Made by a program: the position numbers and the translations under genes. This document shows, piece after piece, positions 11,505-22,504 of a stretch of DNA of 60,000 nucleotides. The first letter of the stretch is position 1, and each line of letters begins with the position of its first letter. The DNA comes from Diphasiastrum complanatum (taxonomy: Eukaryota > Streptophyta > Lycopodiopsida > Lycopodiales > Lycopodiaceae), in contig CM055107.1 in NCBI GenBank assembly GCA_029204225.1, positions 26,382,572 to 26,442,571 of the forward strand, written 5' to 3'. The notes under the pieces are model-generated. The model made no database searches, was not told where the DNA came from, and was given only the letters and a program-made list of their open reading frames with translations.

Positions 11505-12152
11505 TGTAGAAAAAATACTAGGAATTCTTCTTCAGAGAACACGATGAAAATTTGAATAAATCAAACTAATATCTGTGTCTTCAATCATGTCTAATTCTGG
11601 ATTATGTACTAATAGAGCAATTTCTACTTCGATTGAATAAAGCATGCGGATTTAGGAGATATATGCGTGAGTGTGATAGCCAATTTTAGATTATCATAAA
11701 CAACTGATAAAATCATCTGTTGAAAAACTTTGATGAATTGAATTTTTATAATTCTGATTCCGATTCTTCAATATACATCTCTTGCTGTCTTATTGTCTGT
11801 TAATTACAATGAATAAGTGCACATGTATTTATATTGTCACTGGATAGGTCTTTTGACCTTTTTCCATCTATAACAATCAATCTAATCATTAAGACAGTTG
11901 ATATTCAACAATGTTCTGTTTCTAGACTCGAAAGGTTTTTATTCAAGACAGTTTATCTGTCGAGTGCATTTCGAGTTTGAATTCGAGTTTGAACAAGAAT
12001 AAAAATGTTTCGAGTTCGGTTTCGAATTCGAGTTCTAGTTGAAAAATATTTCGAGTTTGGTTTTGAATTCGAGTTCGAGTTTCTCAGCCTTTGTCAATTA
12101 GATTGTGCACTTTGTTGGTAGAACCGATATTTGTCTGTTGAGGTGTTCTACA
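11505..12152 (-). repeat. 3' LTR of copia family F, copy 1 (minus strand)
   Basis: On the minus strand it runs TGTAGAACACC ... TTTTTCTACA, with TGTAGAA/TTCTACA ends, and follows the purine tract TTTGAGAGGGAGC. The same LTR recurs at 13593-14180 (cut) and 39341-40328. Its body contains several GAGTTCGAGTTT-like direct repeats (11950-12085). Confidence 0.82.
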
Positions 12153-12928
12153 GCTCCCTCTCAAAGTGGGTAGTTGGATTAACCCCAAAATCTTATTCGC
12201 TGCTTCTCGAACAAAGCTTTATTGAGTGGCTTTGTAAAGATTTCAGCTATTATTTCCTCTGTATTTATGAAGACTGTCTTCAGAATCTTCTTTTCAACTA
12301 AGTATTGAATAACATGATACTTGATAGCTATATGTTTTGATCTTTCGTAAGATAGATTGCTGAAGTATTATCCATTAGTAAGACATAAGGTTCATAAATA
12401 GTTTCATCAAATCCTTTCAACATTTGTTTGATCCAAATCAGCTCGTTTGCCATCTTAGCTACTGCTACATATTTGGCCTCACATGAAGATTGAGCTACTG
12501 CTATTTGCTTCTTGATTATCCAAAGTATGGTTGTGCCAGATGCAAGAGTACAACCTCCTGAAATACTTTTGCTATCATCCTTCATGGATGCCTAGCTTGC
12601 ATCACTGTAAGATTCAATCTGAAATCCAGCTTCCTTCGAATAACACAGTCTATAGTCTTCCAATTCTTGGAGATATTGCACTACTCTTTTTGCTAACTTC
12701 CAATGTAATGATCCTAGCTTTTGATTAAATTGCCTTAGCCTGTATATTGCAAATGCTATATCAGTTTTGATGTTGTCTTCAAGATACAACAATGATCCAA
12801 TCAACTTTCGATAGGGTGTATTAGCCATTCGTTTTTCTTCTTCAAGAGTCTACGGACAATCTGCCTTACTCCGTATTGTTCCAGGTATCATGGGAGTATA
12901 CACACCTTTGCATTTGAGCATGTTGAAA
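12153..12928 (-). pseudogene. family F copy 1: RT thumb and RNase H
   Basis: The minus-strand frame 12592-12828 reads ANTPYRKLIGSLLYLEDNI and ESYSDAS. The frame 12328-12585 reads KDDSKSISGGCTLASGTTIL, CEAKYVAVAKMANELIWIKQML and LLMDNTSAIYLTKD. A stop separates the two. The element is cut at about 12928 by a plus-strand integrase fragment from another family. Confidence 0.8.
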
Positions 12929-13592
12929 TCTATCTACTAAAGAGCAAGGATGAAGTGTATGATGTCTTTATCAAGTTCAAGAATGCAAGGGAGAACCAAT
13001 TTCCACAAAGATCAAGTGCTTAAGGAGTGACAATGGTGGTGAGTACATATCTACCAAGTTGAAGGCCTTTTATGATGAGCATGGGATCAAGAGGGAGTAT
13101 ACAACATCAAGGACCCCACAACAAAATGGAGTGGCTGAAAGGAAGAATAGGAATTTATGTGAAAGTGCCAAATCCATGAGGTTGAGTGCTAATCTTAACA
13201 AACTATTTTGGGATCAAGCTTTGTTGTGTCCAATTTCTTGTGCAACAAGTGGCCGAGTGCAGTTTTGGATGGGAGGATACCTTTTGAGATGCTATTCAAG
13301 AGGAGGCCGAGTGTCAACTTTCTAAGAACCTTTGGATTAATGTGCTATGTCAACATTACTCTTGATCATAGGACCAAGGAGGATCCATCTTCAAGAAGAG
13401 GTATTTTTGTTGGATATAGTGAGGTGAGTAAAGCCTGCAAGGTTTACATTCCTTCTACTAACAAAGTGACTGTTGGTAGAGATGTCATTTTTTATGAGGG
13501 GAACATTTCAAAAGTGTCTTCAAGCATGATTGATGGTAGAGTGGATGGATCTAACATTCTTGATGTTGATAAAAAAGATCCTACTTTGGATC
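12929..13592 (+). pseudogene. integrase fragment of the RT-less copia family, inserted between two family F ends
   Basis: It matches copy 1 of the RT-less family from its position 1149 (ATCTACTAAAGAGC) to about 1811 (ATCCTACTTTGGAT). Frames 13059-13325 and 13208-13651 carry EHGIKREYTTSRTPQQNGVAERK and FVGYSEVSKACKVYIPSTNK. It has no LTR on either side and lies opposite to its neighbours. It therefore arrived by recombination or repair, not as a normal insertion. Confidence 0.85.
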
Positions 13593-14180
13593 AGTGTCTT
13601 CAATCGTGTCTGATTCTGGTCTATGTACTAATAGAGCAGTTTCTACTTTGATTGAATAAAGCATGCGGATTTAGGAGATATATGCGTGAGTGTGATAGAC
13701 AACTCGAGATAATCAGAAACAACTGATAAAGTCATCTGTTGAGAAACTTTGATCAACTTTTATAATTTTGATTCTGATTCTTCAGTATACATCTCTTGCT
13801 GCCTTATTGTCTGTTGATTACAATGAATAAGTGCACATGTATTTATATTGTCACTAGATAGGTCTTTTGACTTTCTTCCTTCTATAACAATCGATCTAAC
13901 TATTAAGATGGTTGATATTCAACAATGTTTTGTTTCAAGACTCGAAAGGTTTTTATTCGAGATAGTTTATCTGTCGAGTTCATTTCGAATTTAAGTTTCG
14001 AGTTTGAATTCGAGTTTGAACAAGAATAAAAATGTTTCGAGTTCGGTTTCGAATTCGAGTTTGAGTTGAAAAATGTTTCAGGTTCGGTTTTGAATTCGAG
14101 TTCAAGTTTCTCAGCCTTTGTCAATTAGACTTGTGCACTTTGTTGGTAGGACCAAGATTTGTCTGTTGAGCTGTTCTATA
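13593..14180 (-). repeat. family F LTR, copy 2, left end cut
   Basis: It is homologous to 11575-12152. About 70 bases of the LTR end are missing at the junction with the integrase fragment. The right end has decayed to TTCTATA. Confidence 0.8.
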
Positions 14181-14693
14181 GCTCCCTCTCAAAGTGGGCA
14201 GTTGGATTAACCCCAGTCTTCTTTGCTGCTTCTCGAACAAAGCTTTATTGAGTGGCTTTGTAAAGATATCAGCTATCATTTCCTTTGTAGGTATGAAGAG
14301 TGTCTTTAGTATATTCTTTTCGACTAATTCCTGAATAACATGATACTTGATAGCTATATGTTTTGTTTTTTAATGAAACACATGATCTTTCATAAGATAG
14401 ATTGCTGAAGTATTATCCATTAGTAAGACATAAGGTTCATAAACAGTTTCATCAAATCCTTTCAACATTTGTTTGATCCAAATCAGCTCGTTTGCCATCT
14501 TAGCTGCTACTACATATTCGGCCTCACACGAAGGTTGAGCTGCTACTATTTGCCTCTTGCTTATCCAAAGTATGGTTGTGCAATATGCAAGAGTACAACC
14601 TCCTGAAATACTTTTGCTATCATCCTTCATGGATGCCTAGCTTGCGTCACTGTAATATTTGATCTGAAATCCAGCTTCCTTCGAATAACACAG
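14181..14693 (-). pseudogene. family F copy 2: RNase H
   Basis: The minus frame 14370-14630 reads KDDSKSISGGCTLAYCTTILW, CEAEYVVAAKMANELIWIKQML and MDNTSAIYLMKD. It closely matches 12328-12585. Homology stops abruptly at about 14693. Confidence 0.8.
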
Positions 14694-15412
14694 TCCATTA
14701 TCGCGATTTGGATTTCACAGTCGCGAAGCTTTCACGAATAAACCATGATCCTCTTACGACTCGGATGGAGTTCAGATGCGATCGCAGGACACTGCCAGCT
14801 GAATCACTCCTACAATCCTCCAAAATGTAGTCAGGCACTACTGATCTACGTTTATGAAATTAATGCAGCATTCAACATAGTTTCAATTAAGGCGCGGAAT
14901 TAAAATGAACAAGAAAACTTAGACACACGATTAATAGCAGAAGCATTTCCATTTGAGATCAGACACAACAAGAGAAATAATCTATATTGATCTTCCTCTG
15001 CTTTCTTCAAGCACTGCATGCAGATCCACACAGTGCGTTGGCGTGGGAGAAACACGGTTCTCTCACAAGTAATCGTCTCACTTTACTAGTGGACAGTTGG
15101 ATGTCTATGGATCCTAATCACAAAGCTCGTCTCGCTCGTAGGTGAACTTGTTGTTTGTATTTTTGTCTTGATTGCTTACTAGCATCAGACTACTACATTA
15201 CACTGTGTGTTATTTAATTGATATATATGTCAAGTATCATCCAATAAGTATGGTCACTCTATGTAAATCTGAGATTAGAGTGATTAAGCATCTACAACTA
15301 ATCAGGGAGTTGCAAGAGTGGCAGATTAGCCACGACCTAAAATGTATTTGATGACGTCATGCATCAGATCAGATATCTGTACTTTTGGTTACTTGCATGA
15401 TCTCGTATATAA
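14694..15412. other. non-coding; probable LTR of the next minus-strand element
   Basis: It contains the phrase CTCTCACAAGTAATCGTCTCACTT (15060-15083), which resembles 35355-35385, and a polyadenylation-like AT stretch. No coding signal. It may be most of the LTR belonging to the element at 15413-17136, but TG...CA ends were not found. Confidence 0.4.
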
Positions 15413-15420
15413 GATGAATA

Positions 15421-16492
15421 CTAGCAAATTTTTTGTATAATTGCTCCTTTGGAGCGTGGAGGGTAGGAGAAGGTTTTGTTTTTGTCATTGGTTTCACTTT
15501 GGTTGTTTGCCTTCTCTTGTACTGGACCGCAAAAGATTTTTGTTCGTGAATCTTTCGTGTTCGCAAACCGTTCGTCTTCGTCTGCTTTGACTTTCATGTT
15601 CGCGAAACTTTTTGTGCTTTGTGTCTCTAGATCTTCGAGTTCGTGAATGTCTTCGTCGGGCTGAGGGCTGAAAGCTAGCAAGGCTTTGTAATTAGAAATG
15701 TTTTGTTTCTTTAGCTCCCTCTCAAAGCATGATAGCTTTACGATCCCGAGACTGCTCCTTTGTCTCTCAAAGAGTCCTTTGTATAGGGCTTTAGCGAAGA
15801 CGTCAGCAACCATGTTTCTTGTTCTGATGAAGGTGGTCTGCAGCATCTTCTTCTCAATTAGATCCTTGATCAAGTGGTAATTGATTGCAATGTGCTTCGT
15901 TCTGGAATGGAACACGGGATCTTTAGTCAGGTGTATTGCAGAGGTGTTGTCCATCTGCAAGACCAGGGGCATGTTCCTTGTTTCGCCAAATTCATCTAGG
16001 AACTACCTTAGCCAGATTATTTCGTTGGTCATCTTTGCTGTTGCAACATATTCTGCTTCGTAGGATGATTGGGCTACAATGGTCTGCTTCTTGCTGATCC
16101 AGAGAACTTGATGTGATGGTGCACCCTCCCAAGATGCTTTTACAGTCATCCTTGAGAGATGCCCAGCTAGCGTCGTTGTAGAAAAGTATCCTGAAACCTG
16201 CACCACGACAATAACACAAGCCATAATCCCTCGTTAATTGAAGATATTGCAAAATTCGTTTTGGAATCTTCCAATGTGTCGAGCCTAGATTCGTGCAACA
16301 TTGGCTCATCTTGAATATTGCATAAGCAATATCAGGACATGTGTTGTCAGCAAGGTACATCAGTGATCCTGTCAGCTTCTTGTAAGGTGTGAGCTGCATC
16401 TGTTTTCTCTCTTCCTCAGTGTTTGGACAATCATTATTCATCAGCACTATCCCTGCGAGCATTGGAGTGTTCGCTCCTTTGCAGTTCAGCAT
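15421..16492 (-). pseudogene. element C RNase H and C-terminus
   Basis: The minus frame 15992-16492 carries ANTPMLAGIVLMNNDCPNTE, YKKLTGSLMYLADNTCPDIA and YNDASWASLKDD. The core shifts frame into 16003-16224 (WISKKQTIVAQSSYEAEY). The frame 15421-15972 holds LVLQMDNTSAIHLTKDPVFHS and continues past the usual pol end for about 100 codons of charged sequence. Confidence 0.78.
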
Positions 16493-16513
16493 CCCAAAGT
16501 CCTCTAGGATCTT

Positions 16514-17136
16514 CTAGGTGTATCTGGACTGGTGAAGGTATAACTTACCTCCCTCGTAGTTCCTTTCAATTTGCAAGCCTAGGTAATACCTGGCTTCTTC
16601 CAGATCCATGATCTCGAAATGTTTCGAGATGTCTGCCTTTACTTTAGCAATTAGCTGCTCACTCCTGCAAAGTATCAGAGTTTCATCCACATACACAACC
16701 AAAATGATGATCTGCCCATCTGTAGCTCTGACATATACATTGGAATCAGCCAACAGAGGCTTGAATCCTAATGATTTCAGAGCTTGATCTTTCTTCTTGT
16801 ACCATTGTCGGACTGATTGTCAGACCGTAGATGCTTCTATGCATTTTGCATGCATAGTCAAGAAGTGAACACAATGTGGATCCTGAGGTCATAAGCTACT
16901 GCATATGCAAATAACAGACGTAGAGACGAATGTTTGACGACATGAGAGAAGATTTCAGAGTAGTCAATACTGTATCTCTGAGAAAAACCTTTCGCTACTA
17001 GTCTTGCCTTCTATTGCGTTACATTCCCATTTGGTCCGTATTTGAGCTTGAAGACCCATTTGCATTTGACAGTCTTATGCTTATGTGGTAATGGCTCCAA
17101 CGTCCATACTTGGTTCTTCCTCATGGACTCCATCTC
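16514..17136 (-). pseudogene. element C reverse transcriptase fragment
   Basis: The open frame 16514-16753 holds the catalytic loop as VVYVDETLILCRS: the YVDD motif has become YVDE, replacing the second Asp that binds metal. DLEEARYYLGLQIERN follows. Farther right, motifs for the fingers region are readable with several stops. Confidence 0.75.
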
Positions 17137-17335
17137 CATTAGGGCCCTTTTTGAGCTCAAAAAGGCCCTCTTCCTTGTCTAAAAATGTTTTCTAATTAGG
17201 ATTAATTAACTCATTAATTGTCCTATGTGGCAGTTCACCCTGGGTTTATCATGGGTTAACTCACATCTCAATAGGCTCTAGTGTAATATAGCAAGGACAA
17301 TTGATTTTAATATAGCTTGAAATTCTAAATCCAAT
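17137..17335. mobile_element. short fragment beginning with the GGGCCCTTTTT palindrome
   Basis: It starts with a near-perfect palindrome at 17141-17169 (AGGGCCCTTTTTGAGCTC and its complement, one base missing). The 19 bases at 17135-17153 are identical to those at the left edge of the multi-gene element (22499-22517). The remaining 170 bases are AT-rich and non-coding. It may be a non-autonomous or truncated relative of that element. Confidence 0.5.
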
Positions 17336-17545
17336 ATGATGGACCATGTCTCGTCATTGCTCCTCCTGCATCAAGGTTCATGTGAGCTCGTCAAAGGTTG
17401 GCAATGTTTCTCTTGATGCTATCTCACTCACAATCATCTGATAAGGTTCTACAATGCCACACATTGCATTGTGCACCAGCTCAACATCATGTATGCGTTC
17501 ACGAATAGAATGTAGTTCATCTCTCATTGTCTTGGTCATGGTCAT
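17336..17545 (-). pseudogene. gag fragment (minus) of the D/E copia family
   Basis: The minus frame 17378-17686 contains MTKTMRDELHSIRERIHDVELVHNAMCGIVEPYQMIVS and ETLPTFDELT, nearly the same as the gag at 50494-51162. It is head to head with plus-strand protease of the same family, so part of one element has been inverted. Confidence 0.8.
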
Positions 17546-18099
17546 AGGTAACAAAGATTGGTACAGCAACTTGAGAGAGTTGGGCGATGGAACATCTGTT
17601 TCACAAGCAAATGGTGATGTGTACAGGATCAAGGGGATAGGCACCATTTCCATCCAACTACCTGATGGCAAAAGCAGGACGATCAAGGAGGTACTTTATG
17701 TACCAGGTTTGAAGAAAAATCTACTTTTAGTTGGTGTCATTATTGATCAAATGTTGAAAGTAGAATTTGCCATGATCGTTGATTTATGAAGGATGTGAAC
17801 CAAAAGTTCAAAGTTATTGCGGATGGTATAAGGGAGCCCTACACTAAATTGTACAAGTTGAATGCTACAATTAAGGGGTAACATGGACTTATCTCGTCCA
17901 TTCCATCACAAAGTGGCATAAAAGGCTTGGTCATTTGAACCTAGGAAGCCTTGGCTTGATGAGAAAACTGGAAATGGTGAAAAGATTGCCTATGATGGAA
18001 GACCACTTGAAGACGATGTGTGAATCATGTGTGTATGGGAAGCAACATTGAGAGAAATTCAATAAAGGTGGTGTTGCAAGAGCGAAGAACATCCTGGAT
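17546..18099 (+). pseudogene. element D protease remnant and GAG-pre-integrase
   Basis: The frame 17454-17789 reads GNKDWYSNLRELGDGTSVS and GIGTISIQLPDGKS, then VLYVPGLKKNLLLVG, typical of the region after the protease active site. The active-site Asp itself is lost at the inversion junction. GAG-pre-integrase motifs (KRLGHLNL-like, MCESCVYGKQH-like) follow in broken frames to 18099. Confidence 0.75.
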
Positions 18100-18732
18100 T
18101 TGATCCACACAGATCTATGCAGGCCTATGAGGACTATGTCCATGGGTGGAGCTTTTTATTTTATGACCTTCATAGATGATATGTCACGTAAGACATGGAT
18201 TTACTTCTTAAAGAAGAAATCGGATGCTTTTGCTGCTTTCAAGAGCTTCAAAGCATTGATCGAAAATCAAACAGATAGGAAGATCAAAGTCCTAAGATCT
18301 GATAGTGGAGGTGAGTACAAGTCTACTGACTTCAATGATCTTTGTGATCAATGTGGGATCAAAAGAAAATTTATGCAAGCTCATACTCCTGAACTCAATG
18401 GTGTAGCTAAGCATAAGAATCATACGATTGTGAAAAGTGCAAGATCTATGCTAGTTGAGATGAGGCTACCAAAAGATTTTTGGTCAGAAGCATGCAGTAC
18501 CATAGTCTATCTTCAAAACAGAAGTCCTACCATTGCCATACCAAAGATAACACCCGAGGAGGCATTCACGAAGAAGAAGCCAAAAATGAACCACTTGCGA
18601 ATCTTTGGATGTAAGGCCTTTGTACACATTCCTAAGGAAGAAATCTGTAAGCTTGATGTAAAAGCTATCAATTTCAAGTGCATATTCATAGGATATGATG
18701 ATTCTGTAAGGGCTATAGATGTTTTGATCTAG
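18100..18732 (+). pseudogene. element D integrase
   Basis: This is an open frame of 210 codons. IHTDLCRPMR and SDSGGEYKS keep two catalytic Asp residues. The third motif reads LNGVAKHKNH, so the catalytic Glu is Lys and the enzyme would be inactive. The linker ends early at 18730; the next frame (18732-18974) carries the usual SRDIIVDESK. Confidence 0.82.
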
Positions 18733-18974
18733 TGGAGAACAAAACACATATTAGTCGTGACATTATCGTTGATGAATCTAAGATTTATGAAGATGAGAAT
18801 GCTGAGAAGATGGACACATCCAGTGGAAAAGATGGTACAATGAGGATTCCTCTTGATGATGATCCATTTGTTGACTTTCCAAGTGATGGACATGTGGATA
18901 CACCTCATGAGACTACTACTCAACCTCAAGAGAAAGGTTGGAGAGGTAGAGATAAACCTTTTGGTGCAAAATAA

Positions 18975-19560
18975 ATTGAAGTTGTAGGTGACAAACACAA
19001 GGAGAAGGATGTATCGTGGGATACATTTTCACCAGGAAGTAGATCACCTGACAAGAAGCTCCCCAAGTGGTTTGAGAGATTGATGGGGAGCCACGACATG
19101 GATGACTTTCCAGGATAATCTAGCCAGGGAGAGCTATGAAGATCAACAAGAAAGAAGACACAACCTGATCCAAATCTTTATGTCTTATGCTTTGATGGTA
19201 TCATTGCTTTGGTTGCTCTTTATGTTGATGACTTGATTATTATGGAAAATAATCAAGAGATGATAGATTTGATCAAGAAGGATCTCATGGAACAATTTGA
19301 GATGACAGATCCCAACCTAATGCATCATTGCCTTGGAGTAGAGGTGTGGCAAAAATGACATGGGGTGGGTTTAACATAGGTGACATATGTCAGAGAGTTG
19401 TTGCAAAGGTTCAGGCTACAGGATTGCAAGCCAATGAAGACTCCTATTGAGCCAGGTAAAAAGCTTTCTAAGCTTGATGAATCATAGCCATTTGATGCTA
19501 CACTATATAGGCAGTTAGTAGGGAGCTTGATTTACCTTACCACGAATAGACCAGATATAT
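18975..19560 (+). pseudogene. element D reverse transcriptase, internally deleted
   Basis: Only the palm end survives. ALYVDDLIIMENN with an intact YVDD is at about 19206-19245, followed by LMEQFEMTD and MHHCLGVEVW, then VGSLIYLTTNRPDI near 19520-19555. The fingers region is missing between about 19100 and 19180. Several stops are present. Confidence 0.75.
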
Positions 19561-20170
19561 GTATGTTGTTGGTATTGTAAGTCAGTTTATGGCAGCACCT
19601 ACGAAAATGCATTGGAAGGTAGCCAAACGGATTTTGCGATTTGTCAAAGGCACTTCCGATTATGGCTTGGTGTACAGGAAGCATGAGGGTTTACTTGAAT
19701 TATGTGGCTATGTGGATTGGGATTGGGAAGGTGACTATGATGACCGTAGATCCACCACAAGGTATGTATTTCAAATTTGTAAGAGTTGCTTTTCAAGGTC
19801 TAGTAAGAAACAAAGTACAGTTGTTCTATCCACAACAGAAGCAAAGTATAAGGCAATGTGTAGTGCAGCACAAGAAGTCATATGGTTGAGACAAACCTTG
19901 GATGAAGTTGGCATGAAACAGGAAAATCTCACTATTATACATAACGACAATCAGAGTGGCATTCAGCTGGCAAAGAATCCAATGTTCCATGTGAGAACCA
20001 AACACATTGAGATTCAGTATCACTTTATATGTGAGAGGCTGTTGAGTCGTGAAATTAATGTTGTTCATTGTAGTACGGACGGATACCTAGCTGATATTTT
20101 CAATAAGCTACTCACTAGAAAAAAGTTTGATAAGTTTAGATCAAAGCTTTCTATACTTGAAGTTTGTTAA
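19559..20170 (+). CDS. element D RNase H open frame
   Basis: The open frame covers the whole RNase H domain: MHWKVAKRILRFVKGT, LCGYVDWDWEGDYDDRRS, RSSKKQSTVVLSTTEAKY, IHNDNQSGIQLAKNP and the terminal LADIFNKLLTRKKFDKFRSKL. In the first motif a residue expected to be Asp (DADW) is Trp (DWDW), so activity is doubtful. It ends at a natural stop just before the 3' LTR. Confidence 0.75.
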   Translation: MYVVGIVSQFMAAPTKMHWKVAKRILRFVKGTSDYGLVYRKHEGLLELCGYVDWDWEGDYDDRRSTTRYVFQICKSCFSRSSKKQSTVVLSTTEAKYKAMCSAAQEVIWLRQTLDEVGMKQENLTIIHNDNQSGIQLAKNPMFHVRTKHIEIQYHFICERLLSREINVVHCSTDGYLADIFNKLLTRKKFDKFRSKLSILEVC

Positions 20171-20223
20171 CTTTGAAGCTATGTATATGGATGTATAAAA
20201 AGTAGATTCTAATTTTAGGGAGA

Positions 20224-20483
20224 GAGTTAGAATTAAAGTAGATATATTGTGGGTCCTATTAATGGATAAGGATTAGTTGGCCTCACCACAAGGCGAGTTG
20301 ACGGGACACGCATCCCGTCAACGACAACCTGGGTCATGCATGGGTTGCCATAGTGAAGAACTATATGTACAATGTATGTTGGTTTTGAGCAATATAGTTG
20401 CTACGCGAGCTTGGTGTGGAGAGTGCTTTATGTCTGTGTTACTATGTAGCATGATCTATAATCCTGTTTGAAGTAAATTCTAA
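20224..20483 (+). repeat. 3' LTR of element D (about 260 bp, no TG...CA ends)
   Basis: It runs from GAGTTAGAATTAAAG to AAATTCTAAG, matching the LTRs at 38865-39138 and 52267-52533. A hairpin GTTGACGGGA-CACGCA-TCCCGTCAAC lies at about 20295-20320. The ends form an AGAATT/AATTCT inverted repeat but lack the usual TG and CA. Confidence 0.8.
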
Positions 20484-20928
20484 GTATTTGATGACTCAGG
20501 CTTTGTCATTGAGGACCTCCTTGAAATTCTCATGTTTGAGGCTGATTCTCAAGATCTTCTTCTCTTTGATGCTCCTCCTCAATGCTAGAAAAATTACACT
20601 TTGGCAAGATCTCCACTTGAGTGATTGTTGGAACCTTGCCATGCCTCCCTAATCGATGTGATCAAGAGGGCAAAGAATATGTTTGGATCTCCAACCAGGT
20701 GAGTATCATGTGTAGTAACGAGCTTTGTTCCAAAGGAGAAGGTGCTAAACTACGTAGTAGAGATGGAGATCTAAGCCAATTAAAGGTTTCAAGCTTAGTT
20801 TTAGATCTAGAAATGGCTTATCTTGGGGAGTGAGTTTCTTGTTTCTCTTCTTCTCTTTTTGGGTTTTTCTTCGTTTTTTTTTAATCCTTTTCTTGGATCT
20901 TGGTATCTTGGCTCATCTAGGCATCGTT
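20484..20928 (+). other. unassigned segment with an exon-like frame and splice donor
   Basis: From 20489 a frame reads DDSGFVIEDLLEILMFEADSQ and, with two stops, reaches a sequence matching a strong plant 5' splice site (CAGGTGAGTAT, 20697-20707). I cannot assign it to copia. It could be an exon carried by a transposon or a scrap of a host gene. Confidence 0.35.
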
Positions 20929-21778
20929 TGTCCTGGGAGCACGTGCGTGGGACTGATTCGTGTTCATCCTCACTTTGTCTTCTTTATCGCAAAAAAGTTT
21001 CAGTCTTTTAATTTTCTTTTGTGCAGAAGCCTTTATAGGATCCCAGACACTCGACAATGCATCACAGAACATATTCTATCCTAGCAATCACGACACACAG
21101 CTCAAGGCGAGATGCACAAAAATAGAGTGACTGAATTATCAGTTCTAGTTTAGAGTGAATTTGTCAGTGTCTCGCTCGTTGGCGAAATGACATTCTACTC
21201 TTTCGCTGTGTTCCGCTCGTTGGTAGACTTTCATGCACAGCTATGGTGTCTTTTCGTTCTTACTCTATTCGCTACATCTCTCTCTGTCTCTTACAGATCT
21301 TTGTATTCACATATGCTATTATGATCCAGAGAGGATCGTTTATACCTCCACTATGTGGAGTTTACAAGATAGCTAAACATCGAATCACATGACTAGTTAA
21401 CACTAATCACATGACTTGTTACTTAGTCTTTGTCGTTGCTACTTGTTTCAGCTGGGCATGAAGCCCGTTGAGCTGCCAACTACCAGCACGAAAGATTTTT
21501 CTTCGTCTGTTTCGTAATCTCCCGTTTGATTTCATTCTTTTCGTTTCTTTTCATAGTTTTCGTTTCATTTCCCTTTTGCGGTTTGCGGTCCTGGAGGTGT
21601 GTTTGCGATTCACGATTGATTCGCGAATCGTTCGTGCTTTGAGTCAAAGACACGTTGACTGTCGCGAATTGTTCTAGTTTGTGCTTCGAGTCAAAGTCAT
21701 GTTGACTATCACGAATTGGTCGACCTTCATGTCTTGTTCGTGCTGCGACCAAGTTGCAGGAGTTCACCATTTCTGACA
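20929..21778 (-). repeat. 3' LTR of copia element B (minus, 850 bp)
   Basis: On the minus strand it runs TGTCAGAAATGGTGAACTC ... CCCAGGACA, after the purine tract AAGAGGGAG. It shares its start with the LTR of element J. Its terminal part matches the LTR fragment at 29238-29391. Confidence 0.82.
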
Positions 21779-22502
21779 CTCCCTCTTAAACATTGCAGTT
21801 TTGTTCATTTAATCCAATTGACTCTCTATGCTTGGTAAAGAGTGGCTTGTCGAGCGGTTTCGTGAGGAGATCTGCAATCATATTTTCTGATTTTATAAAC
21901 TGCACCTGGAGCTCTCCTTTCAAGATCAAATCTCAAATATGATGGTACTTCAGAGGAATGTGCTTCATCTTTGAATGGAAGACAAGATCTTGGGACAGAT
22001 AGATGGCACTCTGAGAGTCCATCATCATCGTGTTTGGCCCCTCTTATGGTATCTCGATTGCCTCCAACATCATTTGTAGCCACACTACCTCATTTGCCAC
22101 TTTTGAGACTGCAACATACTCAGCTTCGCAAGAGGATTGAGGTACCAAGGTTTGCTTTTTTGCATATCCAGCTGATTGCAGCTCCACATGCTATCGTACA
22201 TCCTCCAGTAATGGACTTGCTGTCATCTTTGCAGCTCGCCCAGCTCGCATCACTGCGTGATGCAGCTCGAATCCTTTCTCTTCGTTTCTAGCTCTATAGG
22301 TTAATCCAACATTCTGGGTACCCTTACAGATACTGTAGGATTCGTTTGGCCATTTTCCAATGTGCTAGACCAGGATTGGAACAGAATTGGCTCAATGCGT
22401 AAACAAAGAAGGCCAGATCGGGTCCGGTACAAATTGTTAAGTACATCAGACTACCGATAAAGTTCTAGTAGGGTGTACTTGCCATCTTCTGTTCGTCCTC
22501 CA
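21779..22502 (-). pseudogene. element B RNase H and RT thumb
   Basis: Translation of the minus strand gives MMMDSESAI, FHSKMKHIPLKYHHI and LLTKPLDKPLF near 21850-22030. STPYQNFIGSLMYLTIC lies near 22440-22480. Stops and shifts break every frame. Homology to other copia copies ends exactly at 22502, where the GGGCCCTTTTT palindrome begins. Confidence 0.75.
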
Positions 22503-22504
22503 TT

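Larger units (their letters stand above)
15413..17136 (-). mobile_element. copia element C (minus), 3' half
   Basis: Reading leftward on the minus strand: RT from about 17136, RNase H, then the purine tract GCTTTGAGAGGGAGC (15713-15727). The element stops at 17136, exactly where the palindromic tip AGGGCCCTTTTTGAGC begins. The terminal frame is open through the purine tract into the presumed LTR. Confidence 0.75.
17546..20483 (+). mobile_element. copia element D (+), 5' end lost by inversion
   Basis: Protease, GAG-pre-integrase, integrase, a shortened RT, RNase H and a 3' LTR of about 260 bp run in order on +. The family is the same as the split element at 48946-52533 and 38228-39138. Confidence 0.82.
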
